Shown here piece after piece: positions 44,622 through 52,813 of a DNA stretch of 64,000 nt (positions are counted from its first letter, which is position 1; every line of letters begins with the position of its first letter). A program made the translations under genes and the position numbers. The DNA is from VRUE01 sp963819755. GTDB lineage: Bacteria > Actinomycetota > Thermoleophilia > Solirubrobacterales > 70-9. Below the pieces are notes generated by a model. That model worked only from the letters and a program-made list of their open reading frames with translations, was not told the DNA's origin and searched no databases. The stretch covers positions 62,001 through 126,000 of the forward strand of contig CAWFXB010000001.1 of assembly GCA_963819755.1 (NCBI GenBank), given 5' to 3'.

Positions 44622-45692
44622 ATGATCGAGGCGCTTGCAGAGCAGATCGAAAGCCGGTTCTCCGAGCTAGAGAGCTTGATGTCGGATCCTGATGTGATCT
44701 CGGATCGGGAGCGTTATGCCGGCGTCGGGCGGGAGTATCGGGAGCTGCAGCCGGCCCGGGTGCTGGCGGCGGAGTGGCGGACTCTGAAGGACGATCTGGA
44801 GGGGGCGCGGGAGCTGCTGGAGGAGGGTGAGGACGCTGAGTTGCGCAAGGTGGCCGACGAGGCGCCGGCCAGGCTGGAGGAGCTCGAAGAGGAGATCCGC
44901 CTGGCGATGGTCGAGCGCGATCCCAACGACGCCAAGAACGTGCTGGTCGAGATCCGCGCTGGCACCGGCGGCGACGAGGCGGCGCTGTTCGCCGGCGACC
45001 TCTACAAGATGCTGACCCGCTACGCGGAGGAGCGCGGATTCGCCACCGAGGTTCTCTCCCAGTCGGCGGCCGAGGTCGGCGGCTTCAAGGAGGTGACCTT
45101 CGCGATCAAGGGCGAGGGCGCCTACTCGATCTTCAAGTTCGAGGGTGGCACTCACCGCGTGCAGCGCGTGCCCGAGACCGAGTCCCAGGGTCGCATCCAC
45201 ACCTCGACCGCGACGGTCGCGGTGCTGCCCGAGGCCGAGGAGGTCGAGGTCGAGGTCGACCAGAACGACCTGCAGATCGACGTCTACCGCTCCTCCGGAC
45301 CCGGCGGCCAGTCGGTCAACACGACCGACTCGGCGGTGCGGATCACCCACAAACCGAGCGGGATCGTCGTCTCGATGCAGGACGAGAAGTCGCAGCTGCA
45401 GAACCGCGAGAAGGCGATGCGGGTCCTGCGGGCGCGGCTGTACGAGCGCGAGCTTGCCGAGCAGCAGGCGAAGGTCGCCGCCGAGCGCAAGGCGCAGGTA
45501 GGCAGCGGCGAGCGCTCAGAGAAGGTGCGCACCTACAACTTCCCCCAGGGCCGGGTAACCGATCACCGGATCAAGCTGACCTCGCACAACATCGAAGCCG
45601 TTTTGGCGGGGGACCTCGCCGAGTTCAGCGACGCTCTGGCCGCGGAGGAGAAGCGTCAACGGCTCGAGGCCGCGGCGGCCTCGACCGCCTGA
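44622..45692 (+). CDS. prfA: Peptide chain release factor 1
   Basis: The 356-residue RF1 recognises UAA and UAG codons. It has the catalytic GGQ motif in SSGPGGQSVNTTDS (near residue 230) and the stop-codon-reading PxT tripeptide (PET) in RVQRVPETESQGRIHTS, as in RF1 rather than RF2. It is full length. prmC, which methylates the GGQ glutamine, follows 2 nt after the stop. The start is placed at 44622, following the TATGTT hexamer. Confidence 0.96.
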   Translation: MIEALAEQIESRFSELESLMSDPDVISDRERYAGVGREYRELQPARVLAAEWRTLKDDLEGARELLEEGEDAELRKVADEAPARLEELEEEIRLAMVERDPNDAKNVLVEIRAGTGGDEAALFAGDLYKMLTRYAEERGFATEVLSQSAAEVGGFKEVTFAIKGEGAYSIFKFEGGTHRVQRVPETESQGRIHTSTATVAVLPEAEEVEVEVDQNDLQIDVYRSSGPGGQSVNTTDSAVRITHKPSGIVVSMQDEKSQLQNREKAMRVLRARLYERELAEQQAKVAAERKAQVGSGERSEKVRTYNFPQGRVTDHRIKLTSHNIEAVLAGDLAEFSDALAAEEKRQRLEAAAASTA

Positions 45693-45694
45693 GC

Positions 45695-46531
45695 GTGGCC
45701 GGGACCGCCACTGCCGGCAGCGTTCGCGAAGCCCTCGACAGCGCGGTTGACGCGCTTGAAGCAGCCGGCGTGGAAACACCTCGCTTGGATGCCGAGTTGC
45801 TGCTCGCCGAGGCCACCGGGTGGGATCGGGCGCGGCTTGCGGCCGAGCCGGAAACCGGGGTGCCGGCGAGCGCGGGGAGGCAATTTGGGGAGATGGTGAG
45901 GCGGCGGCTGCGGCGCGAGCCGGTCGCCTACATCCTCGGCCGCAAGGGATTCCGTCACATCGAGCTGACGGTCGATCGGCGCGTGCTGATTCCCCGCCCC
46001 GAGACCGAGCTGCTGGTCGAGCTGGCGCTGGAGACTGCGCCGCAACGCCTGCTCGACATGGGGACCGGCTCGGGCGCCGTCGCGCTGGCGATCGCCAGCG
46101 AGCTGGCCAGTTGCGAGGTAATCGCCACCGACACGTCCGCCGGGGCGCTCGCCGTCGCGCGGGCGAACGCAGAGCGCCTTCGCCTGGCCGATCGGGTCGA
46201 GTTCGTCGAGGCGATGCTGCCGCCGGACGCCGGTGGGCTCGATCTGATCGTCGCCAACCTGCCCTATGTCACCGAGTCGGAGTGGGGGGGCCTGCAGCCC
46301 GAGGTGACCAAGTGGGAGCCGCGCGAGGCGCTGCTTGCAGGGTCGGACGGGCTCGACGTGCTGCGCCTCGCGATCCCGGTTGCCGCGACGGTGACGTCGT
46401 CGCTGGCGCTCGAGGTTGGCGTGGGACAGGCGCCGGCGGTCAGCGAGCTGCTCTTCGAGGCCGGCTTTGCGAAGGTCGAGACTCGCCCCGACCTGGCCGG
46501 GATCCCTCGGATCGTCTGGGGGTGGCGATGA
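45695..46531 (+). CDS. prmC: Release factor glutamine methyltransferase PrmC
   Basis: The 278-residue HemK/PrmC protein has a helical N-terminal RF-binding domain, the VLIPRPETELLVELAL region, SAM-binding LLDMGTGSGAVALAIA and the amide-binding motif. That motif is NLPYV here instead of the usual NPPY; the form NLPY is known from KsgA-type enzymes. It methylates the glutamine of GGQ in RF1 and RF2. The GTG start lies 2 nt after prfA, and the stop overlaps tsaC (ATGA). Confidence 0.94.
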   Translation: MAGTATAGSVREALDSAVDALEAAGVETPRLDAELLLAEATGWDRARLAAEPETGVPASAGRQFGEMVRRRLRREPVAYILGRKGFRHIELTVDRRVLIPRPETELLVELALETAPQRLLDMGTGSGAVALAIASELASCEVIATDTSAGALAVARANAERLRLADRVEFVEAMLPPDAGGLDLIVANLPYVTESEWGGLQPEVTKWEPREALLAGSDGLDVLRLAIPVAATVTSSLALEVGVGQAPAVSELLFEAGFAKVETRPDLAGIPRIVWGWR

Positions 46532-47172
46532 GCGAGCTCGTCTCGATAGAGCGGGACGGTGCCGAGGCAGCGCGTTCCTCCCTGGAGCGGACGATCGCCG
46601 CCGGCGGGGTCGCGGTCTTCCCCGCCGATGGGCTCTACGGGCTGGCCTGCGATCCGCTCGACGCGGTGGCGATCGCGCGCATCCACGAGATCAAGGGCCG
46701 CGACGACGGCAAGCCCTCGGCGGTCATGTACCTCTCGCCGCTGGCGATGCGCGAGCTGGTCGAAGGGCTCGGGCCGCGCACGCGTTTGGCGCTCGCCGCC
46801 CTCCTGCCGGGCCCGGTGACGCTGGTGGTCGCCAATCCCGAAGGCCGCTACCCGCTCGCCTGCCGCGAGGACCGCGCCCGTCTCGGGGTCCGCCTGATCG
46901 GCGGGCCGCTGGCCGGCGAGATGTGCCCGCTGCTCCAGACCTCGGCCAATCTCAGCGGCGAGCCGGCCCCGTCTCGCTTCGAGGACGTTCCGGCCGAGAT
47001 CGTCGCCGCGGCCGACCTCGCGATCGACGGCGGCGTTCTGACCGGCCTACCGTCGACCGTCGTCGATCTCACCGACTTCGACGCCGAGGGCGAGTGGGAC
47101 GTCCTGCGCGAGGGAGGGCTCTCCCTCGAAGACCTAGCAGCCCGGCTGACCGGGGTAGGGGAGGCGGACTAG
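46528..47172 (+). CDS. tsaC: Threonylcarbamoyl-AMP synthase (Sua5/YrdC domain)
   Basis: The 214-residue YrdC-domain enzyme makes threonylcarbamoyl-AMP for the t6A37 modification of ANN-decoding tRNAs. It has the GGVAVFPADGLYGLACDP start, KGRDDGKPSAVM, LLPGPVTLVV, the ligand-binding SANLSGEPAP and the ending GLPSTVVDLTD. It is the short TsaC form without a Sua5 C-terminal domain. It overlaps prmC by 4 nt, and its 3' end overlaps the convergent secreted protein gene by 39 nt. Confidence 0.94.
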   Translation: MSELVSIERDGAEAARSSLERTIAAGGVAVFPADGLYGLACDPLDAVAIARIHEIKGRDDGKPSAVMYLSPLAMRELVEGLGPRTRLALAALLPGPVTLVVANPEGRYPLACREDRARLGVRLIGGPLAGEMCPLLQTSANLSGEPAPSRFEDVPAEIVAAADLAIDGGVLTGLPSTVVDLTDFDAEGEWDVLREGGLSLEDLAARLTGVGEAD

Positions 47173-47895
47173 GCGGCGCGAGGTGTTGTCGCGCTCGTTC
47201 GACTCGAAGAGCAGTTCCTTCGGATCGACGGTCATCGTGAAGGCGAAGCAGCCGTGCAGGCCGCTGACGTTTATCCACTGCTTGTCGTAGTCGGCCGGGT
47301 AGATGTCCGACCAGCCGACCGAGGTGCCGAGCGTGACCGCGTCGGTGTAGGGGTCCTGGTCGCAGCCGGGGTAGTGGCGGACGCTCGGCGAGCGCTTGCC
47401 GGGGCGGGTGCGCTCGAGATCGCGCAGGCAGTAGTTGAGCTTTGGGCTGGTGCGGACGACCGGGCCGGTCTTGCCGTCCGGCCCGACCCGGCGCAGCTCG
47501 AAGCGGGCGAGCTGGTGGACCTTCCAGTAGCTGCCGCCGAAGTACGTGCCGACGTCGGTGAAGTGCAGGCTGGCCCCGGTCCGCAGGACGAGGCGGCCGC
47601 CGCCCTTGCGGTGGATCCGCTGGTTGACCCGCATCGTGTGCCAGCCGTCGCGGTGGCCGCGCAGCTCCATCGGGCCCACCCCGCGGCTCTCGACGTCGCT
47701 CGTCGCCCGCAGGAGCAGCTTGCCGTCGTAGCCGGTGGTCTCGTAGATTTCGCTCGGCTTGCCGATCCTCAAGTTGGGGCAGAGCAGATCGCGAGCTTCG
47801 GGGCCTTCGCAGGGATTGGCCACCGCCCCGGCGGTGGTCGGCACGAAGAGAAGCAGCGAGAGGACAGCGATTGCGAGGGACGCGCGGCTTTTCAC
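47134..47895 (-). CDS. Secreted lysyl-oxidase-like protein, copper motif degenerate
   Basis: The 253-residue protein begins with a good signal peptide (MKSRASLAIAVLSLLLFVP, cleavage near AGAVA) and resembles the lysyl oxidase domain by SVGWSDIYPADYDKQWINVS and ESNERDNTSRRLV. The copper site of lysyl oxidases (WHxHxH) appears as YWKVHQLARFEL, with one His left, so catalysis is doubtful. The GTG at 47895 is preferred because a TAGCCT hexamer lies 7 nt before it; a longer ATG at 47919 would cross that hexamer. Several Cys suggest disulfides. Its role is unknown, possibly in the cell wall. Confidence 0.7.
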   Translation of the reverse strand: MKSRASLAIAVLSLLLFVPTTAGAVANPCEGPEARDLLCPNLRIGKPSEIYETTGYDGKLLLRATSDVESRGVGPMELRGHRDGWHTMRVNQRIHRKGGGRLVLRTGASLHFTDVGTYFGGSYWKVHQLARFELRRVGPDGKTGPVVRTSPKLNYCLRDLERTRPGKRSPSVRHYPGCDQDPYTDAVTLGTSVGWSDIYPADYDKQWINVSGLHGCFAFTMTVDPKELLFESNERDNTSRRLVRLPYPGQPGC

Positions 47896-47902
47896 CGGTG
47901 GC

Positions 47903-47928
47903 AGGCTATCCCGACCCATTGGTATGGT
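47903..47928. promoter_or_regulatory. Back-to-back leaderless -10 elements for lysyl-oxidase-like gene and glyA
   Basis: On the minus strand TAGCCT (47903-47908) lies 7 nt before the GTG at 47895. On the plus strand TATGGT (47923-47928) lies 9 nt before the GTG of glyA at 47938. Only 42 nt separate the two start codons. Confidence 0.55.
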
Positions 47929-47937
47929 CGTTTCACG

Positions 47938-49218
47938 GTGAGCGAGCTACCCGAAAACTTGCAGGCGGCACCTCTGAGCGAGGTCGATCCGGCGATCGCC
48001 GCCGTGCTCGACGCCGAGCTGCGGCGCCAGCAGGGAACGCTGGAGATGATCGCCTCGGAGAACTTCGTCCCCCAGGCGATCATGGAAGCCGTCGGCTCGG
48101 TGCTGACCAACAAGTACGCCGAGGGCTACCCCGGCAAGCGCTACTACGGCGGCTGCGAGGAGGTCGACGTCGCCGAGCAGCTCGCGATCGACCGGGCCAA
48201 GGATCTGTTCGGCGCCGAGCACGCGAACGTCCAGCCGCACTCCGGGGCTCAGGCCAACAACGCCGTCTACATGGCGCTGCTGGAACCGGGTGACACCTTC
48301 CTCGGGATGGCGCTCGACCACGGCGGTCACCTCAGCCACGGGATGAAGATCAACGTCTCCGGCAAGCTCTACAACCCGGTGCCGTACCACGTGCGTCGCG
48401 ATGACCTGCGTGTCGACATGGACGAGGTCGCGAGCCTCGCCGAGGAGCACAAGCCCGCCCTGATCGTCGCCGGCTGGTCGGCCTACCCGCGCCAGCTCGA
48501 CTTCGCCGCCTTCCGCGCGATTGCCGACTCGGTCGGCGCCAAGCTGATGGTCGACATGGCGCACTTCGCCGGCCTCGTCGCCGCCGGCGAGCATCCCAAC
48601 CCAGTGCCGTACGCGGATGTCGTCACGACGACGATTCACAAGACCCTCTGTGGGCCGCGCAGCGGCATGATCCTCTCCCGCGAGGAGCACGCCAAGGCGA
48701 TCGACAGAGCGACCTTCCCCGGGCAACAGGGCGGTCCGCTGATGCACACGATCGCCGCCAAGGCCGTTGCGATGCGGATCGCCGCAAGCGAGCCCTTCCG
48801 CGCCCGACAGAGGCAGACGATCGCCAACGCAAAGGCTTTTGCCGCTGGCCTCGAAGCCGGCGGCGTGCCGGTCCTCACCGGCGGCACCGACGTCCATCTC
48901 GTTCTCGTCGATCTCACTCCCAGCGGGCTGGACGGCAAGACCGCCGAGGCACGCCTTGAGGAGGTCGGGATCACGGTCAACCGAAACGCGATTCCCTTCG
49001 ACGAGTGCCCGCCGATGAACCCGTCCGGCCTGCGGATCGGCACCCCGGCGCTGACCACTCGCGGCCTGGTCGAGGAGGACCTGACCGAGATCGCGTCGGT
49101 GATCGTCGCCGCCCTCGGCGACGACTTCGATGCCGAGAAGGCTGCGCTCGCCGAGCGCACCAGCGTGCTGATGGAGCGCTACCCGCTGTACCCCGAGCTG
49201 GCCGCTGCGGCTGTTTAG
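47938..49218 (+). CDS. glyA: Serine hydroxymethyltransferase
   Basis: The 426-residue PLP enzyme interconverts serine and glycine and feeds one-carbon units to folate. It has the LEMIASENFVPQAIMEAVGS start, YAEGYPGKRYYGGCEEVD, the PLP-binding Lys in VVTTTIHKTLCGPRSG and NPSGLRIGTPALTTRG. The long open frame upstream is antisense to the lysyl-oxidase-like gene and is rejected; the GTG at 47938 gives the normal N terminus. In the usual actinobacterial order wecA follows glyA, but here 5.5 kb of other genes intervene. Confidence 0.96.
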   Translation: MSELPENLQAAPLSEVDPAIAAVLDAELRRQQGTLEMIASENFVPQAIMEAVGSVLTNKYAEGYPGKRYYGGCEEVDVAEQLAIDRAKDLFGAEHANVQPHSGAQANNAVYMALLEPGDTFLGMALDHGGHLSHGMKINVSGKLYNPVPYHVRRDDLRVDMDEVASLAEEHKPALIVAGWSAYPRQLDFAAFRAIADSVGAKLMVDMAHFAGLVAAGEHPNPVPYADVVTTTIHKTLCGPRSGMILSREEHAKAIDRATFPGQQGGPLMHTIAAKAVAMRIAASEPFRARQRQTIANAKAFAAGLEAGGVPVLTGGTDVHLVLVDLTPSGLDGKTAEARLEEVGITVNRNAIPFDECPPMNPSGLRIGTPALTTRGLVEEDLTEIASVIVAALGDDFDAEKAALAERTSVLMERYPLYPELAAAAV

Positions 49219-49305
49219 CAGGATGGCGTGGGATGTGAACTCACCGCATCGTGCGGGTATCGAGGCGTGGTGACGGCGTCTTGGCGCGGCGGTAATTTGG
49301 GTGAA

Positions 49306-49989
49306 GTGAACTCGCCGCTCACTGCCGAAATGACTCCGCCGCTCGGGCATCATCCTGTCGGCGCGTCTACCGGCTACATGGTCGAAAGCCGCGGTGATTG
49401 GCCGAGGCTCCTCGATGAGGCAAGTCGTGTTTCGAGCTTCGCTGTCGAGCTGACTGCCCTCAGGGAGGACGAGCTTTCCGGCCTCCTGGGCTACCTGGGT
49501 GATGCCCCGGCACTGCCATTTCGCTATGTGAGCGTTCACGGTCCGAGCAAGGCTCGAAAGATGCCGGAGGACGAGTTAGTAGCCCTGCTGGCAGAACTGC
49601 CGCCCTTCGTCAACGCGATCGTGCTCCATCCTGACCAGATCGAGGATCCACGGCTCTACGCTCGACTTGGCAGTCGGCTCGTGATCGAGAACATGGACTC
49701 ACGCAAGAGCTCTGGACAGACAAGCGAAGACTTGGCGCAGCTATTCGAGGTCTTCCCCGAGGCTGGCTTTTGCTTCGACGTGGCACATGCATGGACGGTG
49801 GATCAGACGATGAGTACGGGGGAAGAGCTTCTCGATCGATTTGCGTCACGCCTTCGGCACGTTCATCTCAGCTCGATGTCGGACGATCTGGGCCATGTAC
49901 CGCTGATCCCCGACCAGGAAGAGCTGTTCGCTCCGCTGCTCGCTCGCTGTCGCGACGTGCCCTGGATCCTCGAGGCAGAACCGCGCTAG
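49306..49989 (+). CDS. TIM-barrel protein, sugar-phosphate isomerase/epimerase-like
   Basis: About 227 residues show the AP endonuclease 2/xylose isomerase-like barrel: YVSVHGPSKARK, NAIVLHPDQIED, RLVIENMDSRKS, GFCFDVAHAWT and RHVHLSSMSDDLGH supply the His, Glu, Asp and His residues that bind metals in this superfamily. The GTG at 49306 lies 7 nt after TAATTT, matching the leaderless pattern. It is followed 15 nt later by a nucleotidyltransferase gene. Both have more mixed codon use than the neighbouring housekeeping genes, suggesting acquisition as a pair. Substrate unknown. Confidence 0.72.
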   Translation: MNSPLTAEMTPPLGHHPVGASTGYMVESRGDWPRLLDEASRVSSFAVELTALREDELSGLLGYLGDAPALPFRYVSVHGPSKARKMPEDELVALLAELPPFVNAIVLHPDQIEDPRLYARLGSRLVIENMDSRKSSGQTSEDLAQLFEVFPEAGFCFDVAHAWTVDQTMSTGEELLDRFASRLRHVHLSSMSDDLGHVPLIPDQEELFAPLLARCRDVPWILEAEPR

Positions 49990-50004
49990 CGCCAGAGAGT
50001 CGCG

Positions 50005-50991
50005 TTGAACGCCCTCGGACAACTCGCTGAGCGCAGCGACGGGGGATTTCCGAATTTGACCCGGGCGAGAGAGGTGACTGAGCGTCGGCTGGCCGAAATG
50101 CGCGAGCGGTTCAAAGGCCTGGATTGCGATGACGACGTGTGCGTGGCCCTCTTCGGATCATGGGGCCGCCGCGAGCTCACCGAGCACAGCGACGACGACT
50201 GGGCGATCCTGATCGATGGTGCCGACCGGGCCGATGCGCGGCCACTTCGGTCCGAGGTCGAAGGGGTGCTAGGAGCGGACGGTCGAGAGCCTGGCAGTCA
50301 GGGGGTGTTTGCAGCTTTGGTCAGCTGCGACCATTTGGTTGAGCGCATCGGCCTCGATGGGGATGACAACAAGAATCTGACCAGGCGCATGCTGCTCCTT
50401 TTGGAGTCGACCGCGGTCGTAAACGAGCCTGCCCACACGGCCTGCCGGAAACGAGTGCTCGACGGCTATCTGGACGATTCTGTAAAGGGGTACCGGCCGC
50501 CGCGTTTTCTGCTCAACGACCTGATTCGGTATTGGCGAACGATCTGCGTCGACTTCGTCGGCAAGGAGCGAGAGGGAGTCGGTCAGAAGTGGGCTCTGCG
50601 CAACCTCAAGCTGGGCCTTTCGCGCAAGGCGCTATTTGCCGGTGGCCTGCTACCGGTCTTGCTGTGCCACCGCCTTACGGCTGCTGACATTCCCCCATTT
50701 CTCGATGAAGCCCTGGTGTCGCCATCGCTCGATCGCATCGCATGGGCCTTCCTGCAACTCGATGCTCTGGACGCCGGCATTCGTGCGGTTGGGGCGTACG
50801 ATCACTTCATCGGTCTGCTCGGTGACGGCGACGCCAGGGCTGAGTTGGAACAGCTGTCCAGAGAGCAAGCAAGGGCATCCGAACTTTTCGTCTACGGAAA
50901 GCGCCTGGCCGCGGAGTTCCAACAGGGGCTGCTTGCACTCCTCTTCGAGACCAGCCTTGAGCCGCTCGTGCGCGAATACGGAATCTTCTAA
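50005..50991 (+). CDS. Predicted nucleotidyltransferase
   Basis: The 328-residue protein has the polymerase-beta-like nucleotidyltransferase motif ALFGSWGRRELTEHSDDDWAI (near residue 49): the GS signature and the Asp pair that binds metal. A helical C-terminal region of about 170 residues follows. It may transfer a nucleotide to a protein, tRNA or small molecule. It starts 15 nt after the TIM-barrel gene and shares its less GC-biased codon use, so the two probably work together. The function is not known to me. Confidence 0.75.
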   Translation: MNALGQLAERSDGGFPNLTRAREVTERRLAEMRERFKGLDCDDDVCVALFGSWGRRELTEHSDDDWAILIDGADRADARPLRSEVEGVLGADGREPGSQGVFAALVSCDHLVERIGLDGDDNKNLTRRMLLLLESTAVVNEPAHTACRKRVLDGYLDDSVKGYRPPRFLLNDLIRYWRTICVDFVGKEREGVGQKWALRNLKLGLSRKALFAGGLLPVLLCHRLTAADIPPFLDEALVSPSLDRIAWAFLQLDALDAGIRAVGAYDHFIGLLGDGDARAELEQLSREQARASELFVYGKRLAAEFQQGLLALLFETSLEPLVREYGIF

Positions 50992-51033
50992 GGCCAAGGC
51001 GGGTAAGGCCTTCCAGCTGAATATGGTCCGGCA

Positions 51034-52233
51034 ATGAACATCTGGGTCGATATGAGCGCGCCGGCGCACGTGCTGGTTCTGCGCCCGATCATCGAGCGTC
51101 TCCGCGCCCAGGGCCACACGGTCGAGGTCACCTCGCGCGACTACGCCCAGACGCAGGCGCTGCTCGAGTTGCACGGCATGGAGCACACCCCGATCGGTCG
51201 CCACGGAGGCGCCTCGCGGGTGCGCAAGGCGCTGCGGCTCGGGGCACGCACCACGGCGATGATCCGCTTCGGCCGCGGCCGCTCCTTCGACCTCGCCCTC
51301 GCCCACGGCTCCAACGACCTGGCGATCGCGGCGCGGCTGCTCGGCGTTCCCGAGGCCAACCTGCACGACTACGAGTACGCGGTCACCCAGCACCGGATCG
51401 GCTGCCGCCTCGCCAAGCGGGTGATGTTCCCGGACACGGTTCCGGCGGAGCGCCTGCGCCGCTTCGGCGTCGGGCCCGAGAAGCTCTTCCCCTATCCCGG
51501 GCTGAAGGAGGAGTACTACCTCTACGACTTCGAGCCGGACCCCGATTCCCTCGAGCGCCTCTCGGTCGACACCGAGCGTGTCGTCGTCGTCGTCCGTCCG
51601 CCCCCCGACGTCTCGCTCTACCACCGCAAGTCGAACCCGCTCTTCCCGAAGGTCCTGCAACGGCTCGGCACCGATGAGAACGTGCACGCGATCGTCCTGC
51701 CCCGCACCCAGGCGCAGCGCGAGCTGGTCGAGAGCCTCGCCCTGCCCTCGTTGATCCTGCCGCCCGGCGCCGTCGAGGCACAGAGCCTGGTGGCTCTCGC
51801 CGACCTCGTCGTCTCCGCCGGGGGCACGATGAACCGCGAGGCGGCGGCGCTGGGCGTTCCCGTCTACACGACCTACGGTGGGCGCCTCGGCGGCGTCGAT
51901 GAAGCGTTGATCCGCTCAGGGCGTCTGCGGCCACTGACCGACCCGCGCGCGATCGAGCTCGAGAAACGGACCGCGGACGCGACTCCGACCAGGCGAGACC
52001 CTGGTCTCCTCGTCGAGACGATCCTAGGTACCGTCGGAGCCGACCATCCCGCGGCAAGCCACATCTTCGAGCTGAATCCCTCGCTCTGCCCGACGACGTC
52101 CAGGCCGAGCTGGAGCACTTCATCGCGCTCGCCGGGGACGGCGAGTCTCGCCCGGTGGACTCCGTCCTGCGCGGCATCGACGTGCTCATCTCAGCCGCCT
52201 TCCTGCTTGTCCTCTCGCCACTGCTGCTGCTGA
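51034..52233 (+). CDS. DUF354-like (GT-B fold) protein, C-terminal end probably frameshifted
   Basis: This resembles the DUF354/GT-B family: MNIWVDMSAPAHVLVLRPII, SFDLALAHGSNDLAI, HRIGCRLAKRVMFPD and the donor-site-like SLVALADLVVSAGGTMNREAAALGVP. Such proteins sit in surface polysaccharide clusters. The ATG is 6 nt after TATGGT. After about position 52070 the frame reads Ser/Pro/Thr/Cys-rich sequence, typical of out-of-frame DNA, whereas the sugar transferase frame upstream of its start reads protein-like sequence (ALPDDVQAELEHFIALAG). Loss of one base near 52072 is likely, which would fuse this gene to the next. Confidence 0.72.
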   Translation: MNIWVDMSAPAHVLVLRPIIERLRAQGHTVEVTSRDYAQTQALLELHGMEHTPIGRHGGASRVRKALRLGARTTAMIRFGRGRSFDLALAHGSNDLAIAARLLGVPEANLHDYEYAVTQHRIGCRLAKRVMFPDTVPAERLRRFGVGPEKLFPYPGLKEEYYLYDFEPDPDSLERLSVDTERVVVVVRPPPDVSLYHRKSNPLFPKVLQRLGTDENVHAIVLPRTQAQRELVESLALPSLILPPGAVEAQSLVALADLVVSAGGTMNREAAALGVPVYTTYGGRLGGVDEALIRSGRLRPLTDPRAIELEKRTADATPTRRDPGLLVETILGTVGADHPAASHIFELNPSLCPTTSRPSWSTSSRSPGTASLARWTPSCAASTCSSQPPSCLSSRHCCC

Positions 52234-52748
52234 CCGCGCTGGCCATCGTGCTCACCTCCGGCCGGCCGCTCTTCTACCACGGTGCCCGTGTGGGCAGGGG
52301 CGGGCGGCTCTTTCGCATGTACAAGTTCCGCACTCTGAAGCCGGATGCGGAGGACCGTCTCGGCCCGTACCTGGGGGAGGAGCTCACCAGGCGAACCGAG
52401 GAAGAGGTGACGCGGATCGGGCGGGCGCTGCGCAAGATCCACCTCGACGAGGTGCCGCAGCTGTGGAACGTCCTGCGCGGCGACATGGCGGTGGTCGGCC
52501 CGCGGCCGATCCGGCCAGCCTTCTTCACCGAGCTCTGCCGCGAGATCCCGCAGTACTGGCAGAGGCTGGTGGTCCGCCCAGGCGTAACCGGCTTCGCCCA
52601 GACCCGGATGACCCGCGAGGAGTCCTGGGCCGACAAGCTCGCCCACGACATGGAGTACATCGCCGACCGCTCGGTCCCGCTCTACATCAGCGTCCTCCTC
52701 GCCACCGTGGTCAAGGTCCTGGGCCGCGGCCCCGCCGCCCCCGGCTGA
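52155..52748 (+). CDS. Bacterial sugar transferase (undecaprenyl-phosphate glycosyl-1-phosphate transferase)
   Basis: The 197-residue catalytic domain is of the WbaP/PglC monotopic type: a hydrophobic N-terminal helix (DVLISAAFLLVLSPLLLL), MYKFRTLKPDAEDR, RRIGRALRK-type linker (TRIGRALRKIHLDEVPQLWNV), RGDMAVVGPRPIRP and the VRPGVTGFAQT end. These enzymes load the first sugar phosphate on undecaprenyl phosphate for surface polysaccharides. As read it starts with GTG inside the upstream ORF; if the proposed indel at about 52072 is repaired it becomes the C-terminal half of one protein with the DUF354-like part. Confidence 0.88.
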   Translation: MDSVLRGIDVLISAAFLLVLSPLLLLTALAIVLTSGRPLFYHGARVGRGGRLFRMYKFRTLKPDAEDRLGPYLGEELTRRTEEEVTRIGRALRKIHLDEVPQLWNVLRGDMAVVGPRPIRPAFFTELCREIPQYWQRLVVRPGVTGFAQTRMTREESWADKLAHDMEYIADRSVPLYISVLLATVVKVLGRGPAAPG

Positions 52749-52796
52749 CGTGCCGGTGCTGCGAGGTCCATATGGACCTCGCAGCACCGGCACGTC
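52747..52796. terminator. Perfect 50-nt palindrome after the sugar transferase
   Basis: The segment is a perfect palindrome over 50 nt (25 bp each side, centred on ATAT at 52770-52773) and starts inside the stop codon of the sugar transferase. As RNA it forms a very stable hairpin, probably a terminator. asnB starts 18 nt later. Confidence 0.75.
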
Positions 52797-52813
52797 CTGC
52801 GAGACTGCGCGCC

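Noticed and set aside
47254..47937. Extension of glyA upstream of 47938
   Set aside because: It is antisense to the secreted lysyl-oxidase-like gene; serine hydroxymethyltransferase begins at the GTG 47938.
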